64,000 nt of DNA from Bursaphelenchus xylophilus (Eukaryota; Nematoda; Chromadorea; Rhabditida; Aphelenchoididae): assembly GCA_904066235.2 (NCBI GenBank), contig CAJFCV020000002.1, forward strand, positions 9,672,001-9,736,000. The letters are read 5' to 3'. Positions 22,401 to 32,115 of the stretch are shown here, piece after piece; the stretch's first letter is position 1, and the number at the start of each line of letters is the position of its first letter. Position numbers and translations under genes: made by a program. A model generated the notes under the pieces. That model did no database searches. It was not told the DNA's origin and saw only the letters and a program-made list of their open reading frames with translations.

Positions 22401-24111
22401 CAAGACCACTAAAAAATTTCATTTTTCATTTTTTTGATACCTTCAAGGTATACTTTTTGATTTCTTTATTCTTTTTATTTTGTTTCAAAAACGTTCGTTC
22501 TGCTCGAAAATTTCTCTCCCCAATATTTTGACGCTCTCCCCCGTTCAAATTTAACAGTTGAAACTTGGGAAAGTGCACAGCTTTTCCGAGATTAATGAGG
22601 TCGAGTTTGAAGAAGGGGAACGTCATTTGAGTGACTAATTGCGTTGAAACTCGAGAGTTTCGGGGGGAAGATTAATCGAGAGAACACTTGGTTGTGCAAT
22701 AAAATAACGGTCGGATTGTGGGAATCTCCGACAACACAAAGAGGTTTGATTGCACCGGGCGGAGGAACGGGAAAAACATATTCTTTTTTTCGCTTAAATT
22801 TGCACGGTGCGGACGAAAATTTTAGTTCAAAAGTGGAAAAAGGGTTGTAAAAACTATAAAAAAGCTGTTGTAAAATACGATATCGTACATTTGTAATATT
22901 TTCTGACACTTCAAAAAATCGAATTTTAAGTTTTTTGCACAGTGCACCAGATTTTTGAAAAAATGATTTTTTGTCAAAATTACTGGTTGAAAATTTCAGA
23001 ATCGTTCTTAAATAATGTCAGTGTGCTATTTACAATCTAAATTTACCGCCTTGATTTTTTGTAATCCAGTTTTTCAATAAAAAAATTTTTTTTGCACAGT
23101 GCAAGAAATTTTTAAAAATTTACTGTATAGTAAAGCGGATTTTAAAAAATTGCAAAATTACTATGCATATGTTCTACATGTCTAATTTACTATCTAAATA
23201 TACCACTTTTAATTTTTAATTCTGCTATATAGGGCAACTTTTTACCTTAAAATTTTTTGTTTTGCACCGTGCGATTTTTTCAATTTTTTCGCACAGTGCG
23301 GAAAAAAAAAATAAAAAATTAAAAAAGTTGTTTTTCAAAATAAATTTGCAGCCATGAAACACATGATTAAAAATATGAAAACTCACATTATCGACGCACA
23401 TTCCGATCCGGTGCATTAATTGGCTGTGATGCTGAAAAATAATCAAAATTTTAAAAAAATCTCAAATTCCATTACAAAAAAAACTGGCACAAACCCATCT
23501 AACGTAAGAAAAAAGTCCTTTCATGGGTCCGCAAAGCTAAACAACCGCCAATTTATGTATATTTATATCTTATTCATACCCAAAGAACCTTCACGAACAA
23601 AAGAATCGCTAACCAACTTCCCGGGGCAACTAATGGCTAAATTGCGAAAAAATGGGAAGAGAATGCCACCTATGTGACCTGGTAAATAATTGGAAATAGA
23701 GTTTTTGAAAATTTCGAATTTTTAAATTTTCCGGAAATTTGCGGAAAAAACAGTTTTGGCCAGAATTTTTGAGGGCTTGTACTAAGAGGTGTTTGGCTGC
23801 TAAAATTTGAAAAATAAATGGGTAAAGGTGATGTGCGTTTTCCAAAAAATTGCATTACCCTTTAAAGTTCAAACAAAAACAGGATTTTTTGCAAGAGATG
23901 ACGCTAAATTTTTGACGAAATTTTGGATAAATTTGGAACAAAAATTAAATTTTTTAAATTTCAAAGTTTTTTTATAAATAGATAGTCCTTTACCTCCTTA
24001 AATATCAAAAAATTTACTCCCTTTAACAGCACTTGCTCTTACCTTTTGCGCTCTAACAGAATCCGGGACGGAACTGGGCGAAGCCAGTGTGGACTCGGTG
24101 ATTGAACTCAT
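8306..24111 (-). CDS. TWK-type two-pore-domain potassium channel, eight exons
   Basis: Minus-strand exons are 24166-24043 (coding from ATG 24111), 23431-23387, 13156-12943, 12759-12571, 12343-12245, 12204-12045, 11277-10725 and 8491-8306. Every junction is GT-AG and all phases join to one 504-residue frame. The order is TM1 (about 40-62), a Cys-containing extracellular loop, pore 1 TTIGYGNVAP (about 204-213), TM2, a cytosolic CCRR stretch, TM3, pore 2 TTIGLGDIIP (about 334-343), TM4, then a C-terminal tail with WFGSQKLTMKQLVRNLGDQF, a block typical of nematode TWK channels. It conducts background K+ current at the plasma membrane. The first exon has a TTTACAG acceptor in front, so it may be trans-spliced or follow an unseen 5' exon. 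The 10.2 kb intron (13157-23386) and the 2.2 kb last intron are packed with mobile elements. The two most upstream exons are the least certain. Confidence 0.85.
8601..9030. mobile_element. Family A element, copy A3
   Basis: Left end TTA then CAAAGGAAGTACCTCGAG; the inner arms carry GCAACGCGTTGCTGAAACG and CAAAGCGCAAGCTAAAACTT, which are family A text. The right end near AAACTTCTCTT is eroded. It sits in the last intron of the TWK gene. Confidence 0.65.
9147..10620. mobile_element. Foldback transposon with IR/DR arms, copy 3
   Basis: Ends TAGTGGCTGACAAA and its complement, flanked by TA (9145-9146 and 10621-10622). Arms of about 480 bp pair. GACAAAATTTTCTTTCCAC occurs at the end and again about 165 bp inside each arm. 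The two longest reading frames in the element are mirror images of each other (9396-9617 and 10163-10396), which shows they are arm sequence and not a transposase. Lies in the last TWK intron. Confidence 0.8.
11350..11498. mobile_element. Family G MITE, copy G1
   Basis: Left half GAAAATAATGAGCACAATCG, right half TTATTATTTTCCCGACAGG, interior GATTTTGTCGCGACAGAATT. In the TWK intron between the pore-1 and pore-2 exons. Confidence 0.7.
11665..11957. mobile_element. Family G MITE with a variant G copy nested inside
   Basis: The outer copy has its left part at about 11665-11723 and right part at 11884-11957. A second, variant copy (11724-11883, GTCGGGAAAATAACGGCGG ends, both halves complementary) is inserted in it. 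It shows that this family inserts into itself. Confidence 0.7.
13432..13459. repeat. 28-bp poly(A) run in an AT-rich intron stretch
   Basis: An unbroken A run in the long TWK intron. The surrounding 13160-14098 is AT-rich with no gene seen; 13990-14060 holds a short family A-like relic (CTCTCCTCATTTTGCGCACT). Confidence 0.9.
14099..14251. mobile_element. Family G MITE, copy G3
   Basis: Ends GTCTGTCGGAAAAATAATGA and TCATTATTTCCCCGACAGAC pair; interior CTTGATTTTGCCGCAACAC is shared with other copies. Confidence 0.8.
14390..14445. mobile_element. Family G half element
   Basis: Only the right half remains: GCTTATTATTTTCCCGACAG followed by ACTGATATC. Confidence 0.6.
15032..15436. mobile_element. 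Family G fragments
   Basis: A left end at 15032-15095 (TATCAGTCTATCGGGAAAAT) and a right part at 15307-15436 ending in TATTTTCCCGACAAATTGAT, separated by about 210 bp of unrelated sequence. Confidence 0.6.
16160..17060. repeat. Directly duplicated family A-like relic
   Basis: Two direct copies about 650 bp apart share AACGCTATAAATCAATT, TAGCGCCCGAGATATTCAA and an upstream AAGCAC/AGGCAC run (16190-16290 and 16850-16940). They resemble family A arms but lack its ends. The remaining DNA at 15437-17103 shows no gene. Confidence 0.5.
17104..17514. mobile_element. Family B foldback element B2
   Basis: Ends CAAGGAAAGTACTTCAATGG and its complement, flanked by TAA (17101-17103 and 17515-17517). Arms of about 180 bp pair, with TTAGCTGCCTAATTTTG. 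It has no tRNA-like core, so it gives the plain form of the family. Confidence 0.82.
18180..18309. repeat. Repeat segment S, shared with 45256-45365
   Basis: TTTACGGCTTGGGAAACGAA and CCTTCCGATTTTTACTCG occur here and, inverted, at 45256-45350. In both places the segment directly abuts a family G element. Confidence 0.6.
18310..18462. mobile_element. Family G MITE, copy G6
   Basis: Ends TCTGTCGGGAAAATAATGAG and its complement TTATTTTTCCGACAGACTGA. Family F copy F3 starts two bases after it. Confidence 0.8.
18464..18710. mobile_element. Family F MITE, copy F3
   Basis: Ends CAGTGAGGGACCTGATCCAA and complement, with TA on both sides (18462-18463 and 18711-18712). Arms pair nearly to the centre. 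Almost identical to F5 at 46593-46839. Confidence 0.85.
18760..18960. repeat. Scattered GCACNGTGC palindromes
   Basis: About five GCAC(T/C/A/G)GTGC sites occur in 200 bp next to F3, in GC-richer DNA than the surroundings. The same 9-bp word forms the array at 39180-39725. Confidence 0.7.
18984..19349. mobile_element. Family A element, copy A4
   Basis: CAGGGGAAGTACTCCAAGTG to CTTGGGGTACTTCCCCTG, flanked by TAA on both sides. A shortened member (366 bp). Confidence 0.85.
19959..20147. repeat. Short inverted repeat
   Basis: GGACGTTGAAGGC at 19959 pairs imperfectly with GAAGCCTTCAACATCC ending at 20147; inner words GTGTTTACGGGCC and GGCCCGTAAACA also pair. The other DNA in 19350-20459 shows no gene. 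Confidence 0.65.
20460..20904. mobile_element. Family A element A5 preceded by a truncated second copy
   Basis: 20567-20904 runs from CAGGGGAAGTACCACAAGTG to GGGGTACTTCCCCTG. Directly upstream, 20500-20560 has the right-arm words GTCGGTTGTTTCTGCAAAAC and ATATATCTTGG, that is, a broken second copy. Confidence 0.75.
20905..21838. other. Intronic stretch without a recognised gene
   Basis: AT-rich DNA of the long TWK intron. 21200-21430 is richer in G+C but carries no conserved frame that I recognise. 21650-21790 has a family A-like relic just before A6. Confidence 0.4.
21839..22287. mobile_element. Family A element, copy A6, near full length
   Basis: CAGGGGAAGTACGTCAAGTG to CACTTGGAGTACTTCCCCTG, flanked by TGA on both sides (21836-21838 and 22288-22290). 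At 449 bp it is one of the best reference copies for the family. Confidence 0.88.
22800..23300. repeat. Scattered GCACNGTGC palindromes
   Basis: Single sites near 22803, 22938, 23095, 23265 and 23291, mostly preceded by a T run (TTTTTTGCACAGTGC). They lie in the long TWK intron, and 22288-22800 shows no gene. Confidence 0.7.
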
Positions 24112-24816
24112 GTCCCCGCGCGGGAGGATGCGTTCTTCACTTCTTACAAGTGGTTTGATGCCCACGCTGTAAAGACAATGGGGATCGAACGTCAAAAAGT
24201 TGAAAAATCGCGAAAAAAAACAAAAAAAAGATTAAATTTTCTTGAATTTAAAATTTTCACGCAAACTTATGCAAATTTTTTGAAAAAATTTAAAAAAAGA
24301 TATGTTATTTTTTCTCAAAATTATTCCGATTTTGAAAAAAAAAATAAAAAAAAAAATTTTTTTAAGCAAATTTTATGCAAAATTTAATATATTACATGCA
24401 TTTAGAACCACGTCAAAATAAAAAATATTTAATCACATCTTCAGCTATGTTAAACCCCCAAAACTTTCCCAAAAATCCTAGACTTTGGCCCCGAAAAATA
24501 AGCGAGAAATTCTCGGCACAGGAAATTAATGAATATCCTTGGTTCGGAGCCGCCTCAATTGCCCGAGGGTTTGAAATGTTTTGACAAGAGAAATGAGCAG
24601 GAGGGTTTCATTTCTAATTTCACTAAACTTAGACAGGAATTTCGCCGAATTTCTCGGAGAAATTGTCATCTTCGTGGAGGGAAGAGGATACAGTATGGTA
24701 CGGAAAGTAATATTGAAGATGGTGGGAAGATAAGAGTGGGGAATTGAGAAAAGTTTGGAGGGAGTTTTAATTGGCTTTGAGGTTATTTTTAACAACGGCG
24801 CTTTTACTCATATTAA

Positions 24817-25160
24817 CAGGGGAAGTACTCCAAGTGCGACGCTCAGATTTTCTTTAAATTTTGCACACACGTCGGGCATGGACTAAGTATGAATTCCTGA
24901 AAGTTTTAGCTCGCGCTTTGCGGGCGCCGCCGAGATATCGAACGATCTTTGCCGCCGAGAGAGCACGCTAAACGTGGAGAGCTGTCAGAGAGAGAAACGC
25001 TTTTTGGCCATCTAAATTTTCGTCGACTTTCGATCTAAAAATCTCGGTTGTTTCTGCAAAGCGCGAGCTAGGATTCTCGCATATATCTTAGAAAAAATTA
25101 CTCTAAATTTGTGCCAAGTTTCATCAAATACTGAGCGTCGCACTTGGAGTACTTCCCCTG
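24817..25160. mobile_element. Family A element, copy A7
   Basis: CAGGGGAAGTACTCCAAGTG to CACTTGGAGTACTTCCCCTG with TAA on both sides. It is 344 bp, short of part of the left arm. Confidence 0.87.
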
Positions 25161-26269
25161 TAAGTAAAATTTCCCAAATTATGACATTTTCCCGGGACGA
25201 AGTTGGTCATCTTTGAACCGTCATAAAAATCGTTACGATAAGTTTAACTATACAAAACACATATCAATAGATAGCATTTTCAATCCTCTTTCAGGTGATC
25301 TGAACAAAAATTGCAAAAAAGATTTTCTACCTGCAAAAAAATGTAAACAACGCAGCTGGACTTCTATGCCTAACAAGAAAGCGTTTTTTATTTTATTTTT
25401 TTTCACCCTACAAAAACCTTAACAACCTCTTCAGACGGTGTAAAGACAAAGTTTGAACGACTATATTGCATAGAGAATGGATCATAAACCGGGATAAGAC
25501 CGATTCTTTGTCCAGCCATAAATTTCAAAAGTTTCTTTTGATTGCTTCAAGGATATCATAAAAACCAGAGAGATCTTGGCATTTCAACAAGCACACAGAT
25601 GTGTTAGATGATCATGGATGAATTGTGTGTACTTTAAGACTATCAAATGGAAATTGGGATAGAAAAAAGTTTTCAAAGTGCAAGCGAAAAAGTCAGCGAA
25701 AACTTAAATTTAGAAAATTTTAGTTTTATGCCGGCCAATTTAAACCTAATTGTCGTTAAAACTGAGCTCTAAAAGAGTAATGGGAGACATGTGAAAAACG
25801 ATAATTTTTTAGTTCTTTTCGAGGTTATGGGATGGTAAAAATAATATATAGATCTTGTGAATAGGTCGTTTTAATGAATCCCACATAAAATTAGGTGTAA
25901 AACACGTGCATTTACAGGTAAAGTACTCCAAGTTCAGGTTAAAAAGAGGGCTGTCTTGCACTTTCTTACTACCAACATTCTTTTACCGGTCCTACATTCA
26001 GTCCCGGAAGAATAAACATTTCCAAACTCTCCGCTCTTTAAACTTTCCTTCGGTTTAATGTTACACCAGACCACTCCGTACTATGTAATATAAAAATGGC
26101 TAAGCAAACATTCAGAATCCATTCTCACATCAGAATTCTACAAACAGTTTAAAAGCTAAGGTTACTGTAGCTGTAAAGGGCACAGTAGAGAACATAGAAT
26201 ATAGAGAAGGCATAGAGGTGAGACGCTCAATTTTTCTTGATATATTTTTGATATGTTTATTATATATAT
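25161..26269. other. Intergenic DNA, no gene recognised
   Basis: AT-rich with no conserved frame. An AAAGTACTCCAAGTTCAGG word near 25921 is a family A end fragment. Confidence 0.4.
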
Positions 26270-26881
26270 CAATCTGTCGGGAAAATAATGTGGATCTGTC
26301 ACAGCAAAAGACTTGGCTTCATTGCAGACGCGCATCAAATATCCAGCCGCTGCAAGCTGTCGCAATAATAATTATGGGTGCTAAATAGCCGCTAAGATAT
26401 TCAACGGCCAAACGAACTGAGCCTGTAAGCAGAAGGAAAAAAATTGAATTATAATAAAAACGTTCCAAAAAAATTGGATTAATAAAAACGAAGGCTTGAA
26501 GTATTTACTAAATTGAAGTACTAATTGAAGTATTAGAAAGGAGATTTCTCGAACACTTAAAATAGGACAGAATAAACACACTGAATTGAAATAAAACAAA
26601 AAGAAGAAATGTGAAAAATATGGTTTGTAAATAAAGTTAAAGCAGTGTTAACTCAGCGGCCGTTTTGAATTTTGACGGAGTTAAAGAACGCTTAGTTTGC
26701 TCCTATCAATTATTCCTACAATTATATATGTCTGTCGGGAAAATAATGAGCACAATGCAGCTGCACCAATCGCGTTGCTGAAGTAAAAGCGATTTATTTT
26801 TCCGCGACATAATTCATTTTCTCGGCGGCGATGCGATTTTCGATGCAACAGAATGCTCACTATTTTCCCGACAGACTTATA
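26270..26881. mobile_element. Family G: partial variant copy and complete copy G7
   Basis: A partial variant starts at 26270 (AATCTGTCGGGAAAATAATG then TGGATC). A complete copy spans 26725-26881 with GTCGGGAAAATAATGAGCAC and CTATTTTCCCGACAGAC ends. 26400-26724 holds nothing recognisable. Confidence 0.7.
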
Positions 26882-27420
26882 TAATACACACTATATCATA
26901 TCCTTGTTGCAAACAAAAAAGCAATCCCGAAAAATCCCCCAAAAACTGGAAATCAACAGCCCCATTTCCACAGTATTTTTAACGTCAAAAAGAATGGCCC
27001 CAGCCGGTTCAAAGGCTCTCTATTTCTCTCGCCCGATGGCAAAGTTCGAACGGAAATTAATTGAGGCCCGATCGGCATTTTTTGAAACAAAGGAACTCTT
27101 TTTAATATAAAAACGCCCGCAGGCGAGATTAATCGGGCGCCTCAGTGAATGTCTCAAATTGAACGCAGGTTTATATAAAACGTGCCGTTATGCGGAAGTT
27201 AATAAAATTGGATGATGAGACCCGAGGGAGCGAGTAATGAGTGTTATTGATAGCGGAAATAGCCAAAGTGGCATCGGAAAGCACGAAAAATAGTAAGGTG
27301 ACAGATCATTACGTCAGGAGCAGTGATATGTGAGTTCATAAAGTTCACTTGAGAGCAAAATACAGTAAGAAAAACTCGGAAAATTCTAGTCCGTTCATAA
27401 AGTCGCTGAAATTATTTTTG
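26882..27420. other. Intergenic DNA, no gene recognised
   Basis: A somewhat GC-richer patch at 26990-27170 lacks a convincing conserved frame or splice pattern. Confidence 0.35.
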
Positions 27421-27425
27421 CCGTT

Positions 27426-28080
27426 TGCACTGTGCAAGAAAAGTCAGGGTGCAAGCGACGGCTAAAAAAAGCCTATTGTACGGTGCAAGAAACAAGAAAT
27501 TTGCTTCTTGCACCGTACAATAGGCACAAAGTAAACTTTTGTTTTCGCACAGTGCATGTCGCCGAAATCACTCCAGCGAGTTTGCGAATGGACTAGTAAT
27601 GAAAAATAGACACATAAAAGTCCTCGACGCCTGAAAAAACCTGTGACGTTAGGATTTTTACAAAGAAAACTCATGGTGGAGGCACCAAATTTTGATAAAA
27701 ATTTGGGACAAATCATGATTAAAATTTCGTTACAATTTTCTCAGACTCTTATGTGGCAGTTATGACAGCACACGCTTCGCAGAGTGCCCCATCCAACAAA
27801 TTCAGGTCAAATTTTTAGCTTCCTTATTGCTTGCAAAACATGAGTTAAATTTTTTTTTTCGCCACACAATTCATTTTATCGGCGGCGATGCGATTTTCGA
27901 TGCGACAAAGTGCCCACTAACTGATGGTCCGTTAGCAAAGTCTCTGAAGTAATTTCTACGACATGTACTATGAAAAAAACAAAGATTTACTTTGCACTGC
28001 AATTTCCGGCTTCTTGCACAGTGCAAAGGACTTTTTTGGGCTGTCACAATCACCCTCACTTTTTTCGCACAGTGCAAGCG
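27426..28080. repeat. GCACNGTGC palindrome cluster and family G fragment
   Basis: Palindromes near 27426, 27548, 28016 and 28067, with degenerate ones at 27484 and 27511. A family G fragment lies at about 27862-27917 (CGGCGGCGATGCGATTTTCG). Confidence 0.65.
27471..27525. repeat. Perfect 21-bp-stem hairpin
   Basis: GCCTATTGTACGGTGCAAG (27471 onward) pairs perfectly with its complement ending at 27525, with a stem of 21 bp and a 13-nt loop. Each arm holds a GTACGGTGC or GCACCGTAC half of the GCACNGTGC motif. Confidence 0.85.
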
Positions 28081-28553
28081 CCAAAAATCACGCCAGCTAC
28101 TTTCCGAACGGACTAGTACAAACATCATCCAATTTCAGCCCCCACATGAACCCGGATCTTCCTTTTGATTCTATCAAAACAAGAAACGTCAGTTTGTACA
28201 AGCTTCCTTGTACCATTTCCTCAGTTAAATCGCCAAAAAACCGGATTTAAATTGCATTTCCATCCAGCGTTCTCAAACTTTTCCCTTTCCGCCCTGAGGC
28301 AGTATCAATTTGATTTTATTGGAACACATTTCGGGACAAAAAACGAACATTCAACATGGTTATCAAAACTACTTTTATTTATGACCTCCACTTCGATTTT
28401 TCGAAAGTTTTTTGCCTCCGGCAAAGTTTAAATTTCGAAAAAAAATCGAAAAATAAAAAATTTAATTAAAAAAAGTTTTATAATTTGGTTAAAAATTTTA
28501 AAAAAACTCGCAGGAACGGAAGAAAAAAATTTTTTTGGGTGAAACTTGATTAA

Positions 28554-29879
28554 AGGACCCCACCAACTACATTTGAATCGAGTTTTTACGGCTTGGAGGT
28601 GCGCCTCGCCAAAAGTTGCGAAAATCCCGCGAAAAAAATAAATACAAAAAATAATCGAGAATTTTTCTCGAAAATACAAAATTGAAGAAAGTTTGAGCTA
28701 GTTCATGTTCCAAAGTTGCTGAAAACGCTTCTTGTTCACGTGGATCCTGCCGACACTCATTCGGATGCTCTTGGGGAAAGTCTCATGTAAGTTTTTCTTG
28801 GTTTTTGCTTGGTTTTTCACGTTTAGGTAGTAGTGAAGGATCATGTACAATATTTATGCGGTTCTTCCAAAAAGCAGCACATGAGCAGCCTTGAGGAGCA
28901 AGTGTTGGACTCAAGGCTCGTGTTGTGTCCATGTTCTTGCTTGTTCGGGCTGTTTTTGCCCATTTAGAGGTGTTTTATATGTTGTTTTAGTCAAGCTTTC
29001 AATTTCAGAGTTGTTCAATCGCCTGGAACACGATCCATGGAGATGAAGTAACCAGCGTGTCGACATGCATCTGTAATTATATCTAAATATGTTTCAAAAT
29101 GAATATAATTAATCTTGTAATATATCTTTTATTACATAATACATCAATAAAACATATTAATCGTGAAGTTTTTGTTCAATATGCTGGTGTACAACCCGTC
29201 GTTTCCCTCGCAGAGCCATTGATTCGCGAAGACAAGTCCCAGTCTGAAACTAAATGCATAGGGGCTGAGAAATTACGTACCGAAAATTTTAGCAAAAAAG
29301 TAAATAACACATTATCTTACATGAATATCCCATAGATAACGTCCCTGACTCGAATCTTGTTGCCAAGGAATTTGAATGAAGAGAATTCTTCTTCATGCAT
29401 CGCGTTCTCGGCGATTGAACAACTCTGAAATTGAAAGACTTGACTAAAATAATATAAAATATCTCTAAATGGGCAAACACAGCAATAACAAGGCAAGAAA
29501 ATGGAATACACACAAGCCTTGAGTCCAAAACTTGCTCCTCAACATTTCGTTCGAGCCGTTTTTCAAAAGAAAAGCCGAAATATTGTGCAAGATACTTCAC
29601 TCCTACCTAAACGTGAAAAACCATGCAAAACCCAAGAAGAACTTACATGAGACTTTCCCCAAGAGCATCCGAATGAGTGTCGGCAGGATCCACGTGAACA
29701 AGAAGCGTTTTCAGCAACTTTGGAACATGAACTAGCTCAAACTTTCTTCAATTTTGTATTTTCGAGAAAAATTCTCGATTATTTTTTGTATTTATTTTTT
29801 TCGCGGGATTTTCGCAACTTTTGGCGAGGCGCACCTCCAAGCCGTAAAAACTCGATTCAAATGTAGTTGGTGGGGTCCT
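28554..29879. mobile_element. Long foldback element flanked by TTAA
   Basis: Ends AGGACCCCACCAACTACATT and its complement sit between TTAA tetranucleotides (28550-28553 and 29880-29883). Arms of about 450 bp are near-identical, with GGCTTGGAGGTGCGCCTCGC and GATCCTGCCGACACTCATTC. The centre, roughly 29020-29400, has no transposase-like frame. TTAA is the target of piggyBac-type transposases; membership is inferred from that alone. Confidence 0.75.
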
Positions 29880-29883
29880 TTAA

Positions 29884-31725
29884 CTAATGCAACAAAAAAC
29901 TTACAGTAATAAAGAATAAAAGAAAAAATAGTCTCCCAAGGGATTTTTAGAGAGCTACTCACTTGATGTGCGGTCTGGAAGTTATCAGAAGTTGAGGAAG
30001 TTTTTTTCAAATCATAAAACGGATGTCTGGAATTGAGGAAAAATCGTTATTATAAAAAAGTACTTAACCGTTCGCAAAGCCTCTGGAGTGATTTTTGCTT
30101 TCTCAGTAGCTTCAAATTACATTCAAATTTCTCCACCAGAAAAAACTACGCTTCACAATTGAATTTTTGTAGGTTAACCTTTGACACGGAGTCCTGTGGC
30201 CGGTTGAGAGAGCTGGAGCTCGTTGGGTGGCAAATAGAGTGCAACTTAGTTCACGTTAAACTTTTCTCGATGTTGTTTTGATGTGTCGCGACACATAAAA
30301 ACAATATCGTAGTCGCGGAGGCGCACATCAAAAATTTATGATGTTTATCAAAAATAGTACATGACTACAAGTTAACAGTTCATTTGAATGAACCGTTTGC
30401 TCGGACACAATTTTGATCAAATGGCTGTCATATTCAAAGACTCTGATCATGTTGTCTGCAACTCGAAGGACTTGCGCTGACGACGGTTGGAAGAAAGGGT
30501 CGTGTTGTATCAAAGAAAAACAAGGTCGCCATCAAGCTCGTATTGACGTAACAGTCTAAAAAAGAGTGAGCCATCCAATGTCAGCTAAGGAACGAACGCA
30601 AAACAGCTCAAGCTATCTTCAAAGAGAAAAATTGAAGGTCCTCTTCTCGATTTAACAGTGTTGCATAGGCCTTTTCTCCTCTTGGTCTTGAGATTTGGCT
30701 CATTTTGTCCCAAATTACATAAAACATTTTCCGCATCTAAAATGGTCAGTTTCTCTCGGTATTCCTTGATCAGTTCATAACGAAGCTTGGACTTTTTTCG
30801 GTAAGAAACTAACTTTTTTAGACTTCAACGTTTCTGTTTTCTGGGAAATCTCCCATATTACCATTCCCTTCCAAATTTATATTCAAAATCATCATTTCCC
30901 AGACTGCCCTACAAACATGTTCACTTCCAATTCAAATTCTGCAAATTCTCCAAGCCACGTAGCGATCCCGATAGTACAATTGTGTTGAATTCCAATTACC
31001 TGCTACACAGATTCCCTTCGCCAAATCAAATTATGCAAATCCTCGCGGTCCGTTATGGGGATATTGTTGGAGAAAGGAGGGTTGGAAATGGATCAGCTGG
31101 CCGCTCCCTTTCTCGATTATTCCCTCTTTTCCCATTGTGCGGCCTCATTGTTTCGCGGGGCCCGTTCGGAATTGGGATGATGAATTCGGGATTTGAAAGG
31201 AAAATTTTATTTGCGACCACATCGTTTTGATAATTTATATGTTATTGTAGTCAGAGCACCTCTGTCCAACGAATATTTGGAGATCTAAAATTTTGTGGCT
31301 TTAGAACGGTTTTGTTATGCATAGATTCATTATTCGAACTCGATTGATAATCATTGCAAAAATGTTCCGAGTTTCACCGATTTTGCTCTCCAAAATTTGG
31401 AGTGAAAATGCCAGACGCTATGACTTTTCCGTTCAACGACAGTTCGAGTTGACGATACTGTGGGGTGCCTCAATTTATCGTTGTATGCATGGAGAAGGCT
31501 TGGAGAAGGCTTAGTTTTTATAAACATATAATTATAATACATTGATCAGGTCCTAGGAGAGTTTATCACCTATTCTGAGGTATTTTGTATGTATTACTGC
31601 AATAATACCTTCATAGATAAAACCAACGGATCTTTGTTTTTTGGAATAAATTTTTGGCCTTCTCCATGCGACTATAACTCAGGATAAGAAAATTAGGGTT
31701 AGCAATAGGTAAAGAGAGAAAAGGT
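29884..31725. other. Intergenic DNA, no gene recognised
   Basis: Contains a 16-bp perfect palindrome ATGTGTCGCGACACAT at 30281-30296. 30980-31210 is GC-richer but has no supported gene. A minus-strand frame at 30328-30513 has no recognised relatives. Confidence 0.35.
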
Positions 31726-31736
31726 GGCCATCAGAG

Positions 31737-32115
31737 ATTGCCACGGTCAAAATTTCGGCTCCGGCTCTTAGCTCCCAGAGCCGGAGCCGAGGCCAAATTT
31801 TCAGCTCCGGCTCCGGCTCTTGTCTCCCTGCAAAATTTAAAAAGGCCTCTGGCTTCCGAATCCCGGCTCCTATGCAAAATGTTTTTTTAAAAATATTTTT
31901 CCAAAAATAAACGTTATTAGTGCCAGAAATCATGCAGCCAACGTTTCTGCAGTCAAGTCACATCCTCCGCAGTGTTTTTCAAGCAATTTGGTTTAACAGC
32001 TCGGGAGCCGGAGCCGACCCCAAAATTTCCGGCTCCGGCTCTGGCTCCCGGCTCGGAGCCAGAGCCGCTCAGAGCCGGAGCCAAGAGCCGGCTCCGGAGC
32101 CGTGGCAATCTCTGC
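31737..32115. repeat. GC-rich foldback built from GGCTCCGGCTC units
   Basis: The outer arms AGAGATTGCCACGG and CCGTGGCAATCTCT pair. Inside, GGCTCCGGCTC and GAGCCGGAGCC runs recur on both strands around an AT-rich core (31860-31990). Reading frames through it encode only low-complexity Gly-Ser or Pro-Glu repeats and are taken as spurious. Confidence 0.75.
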
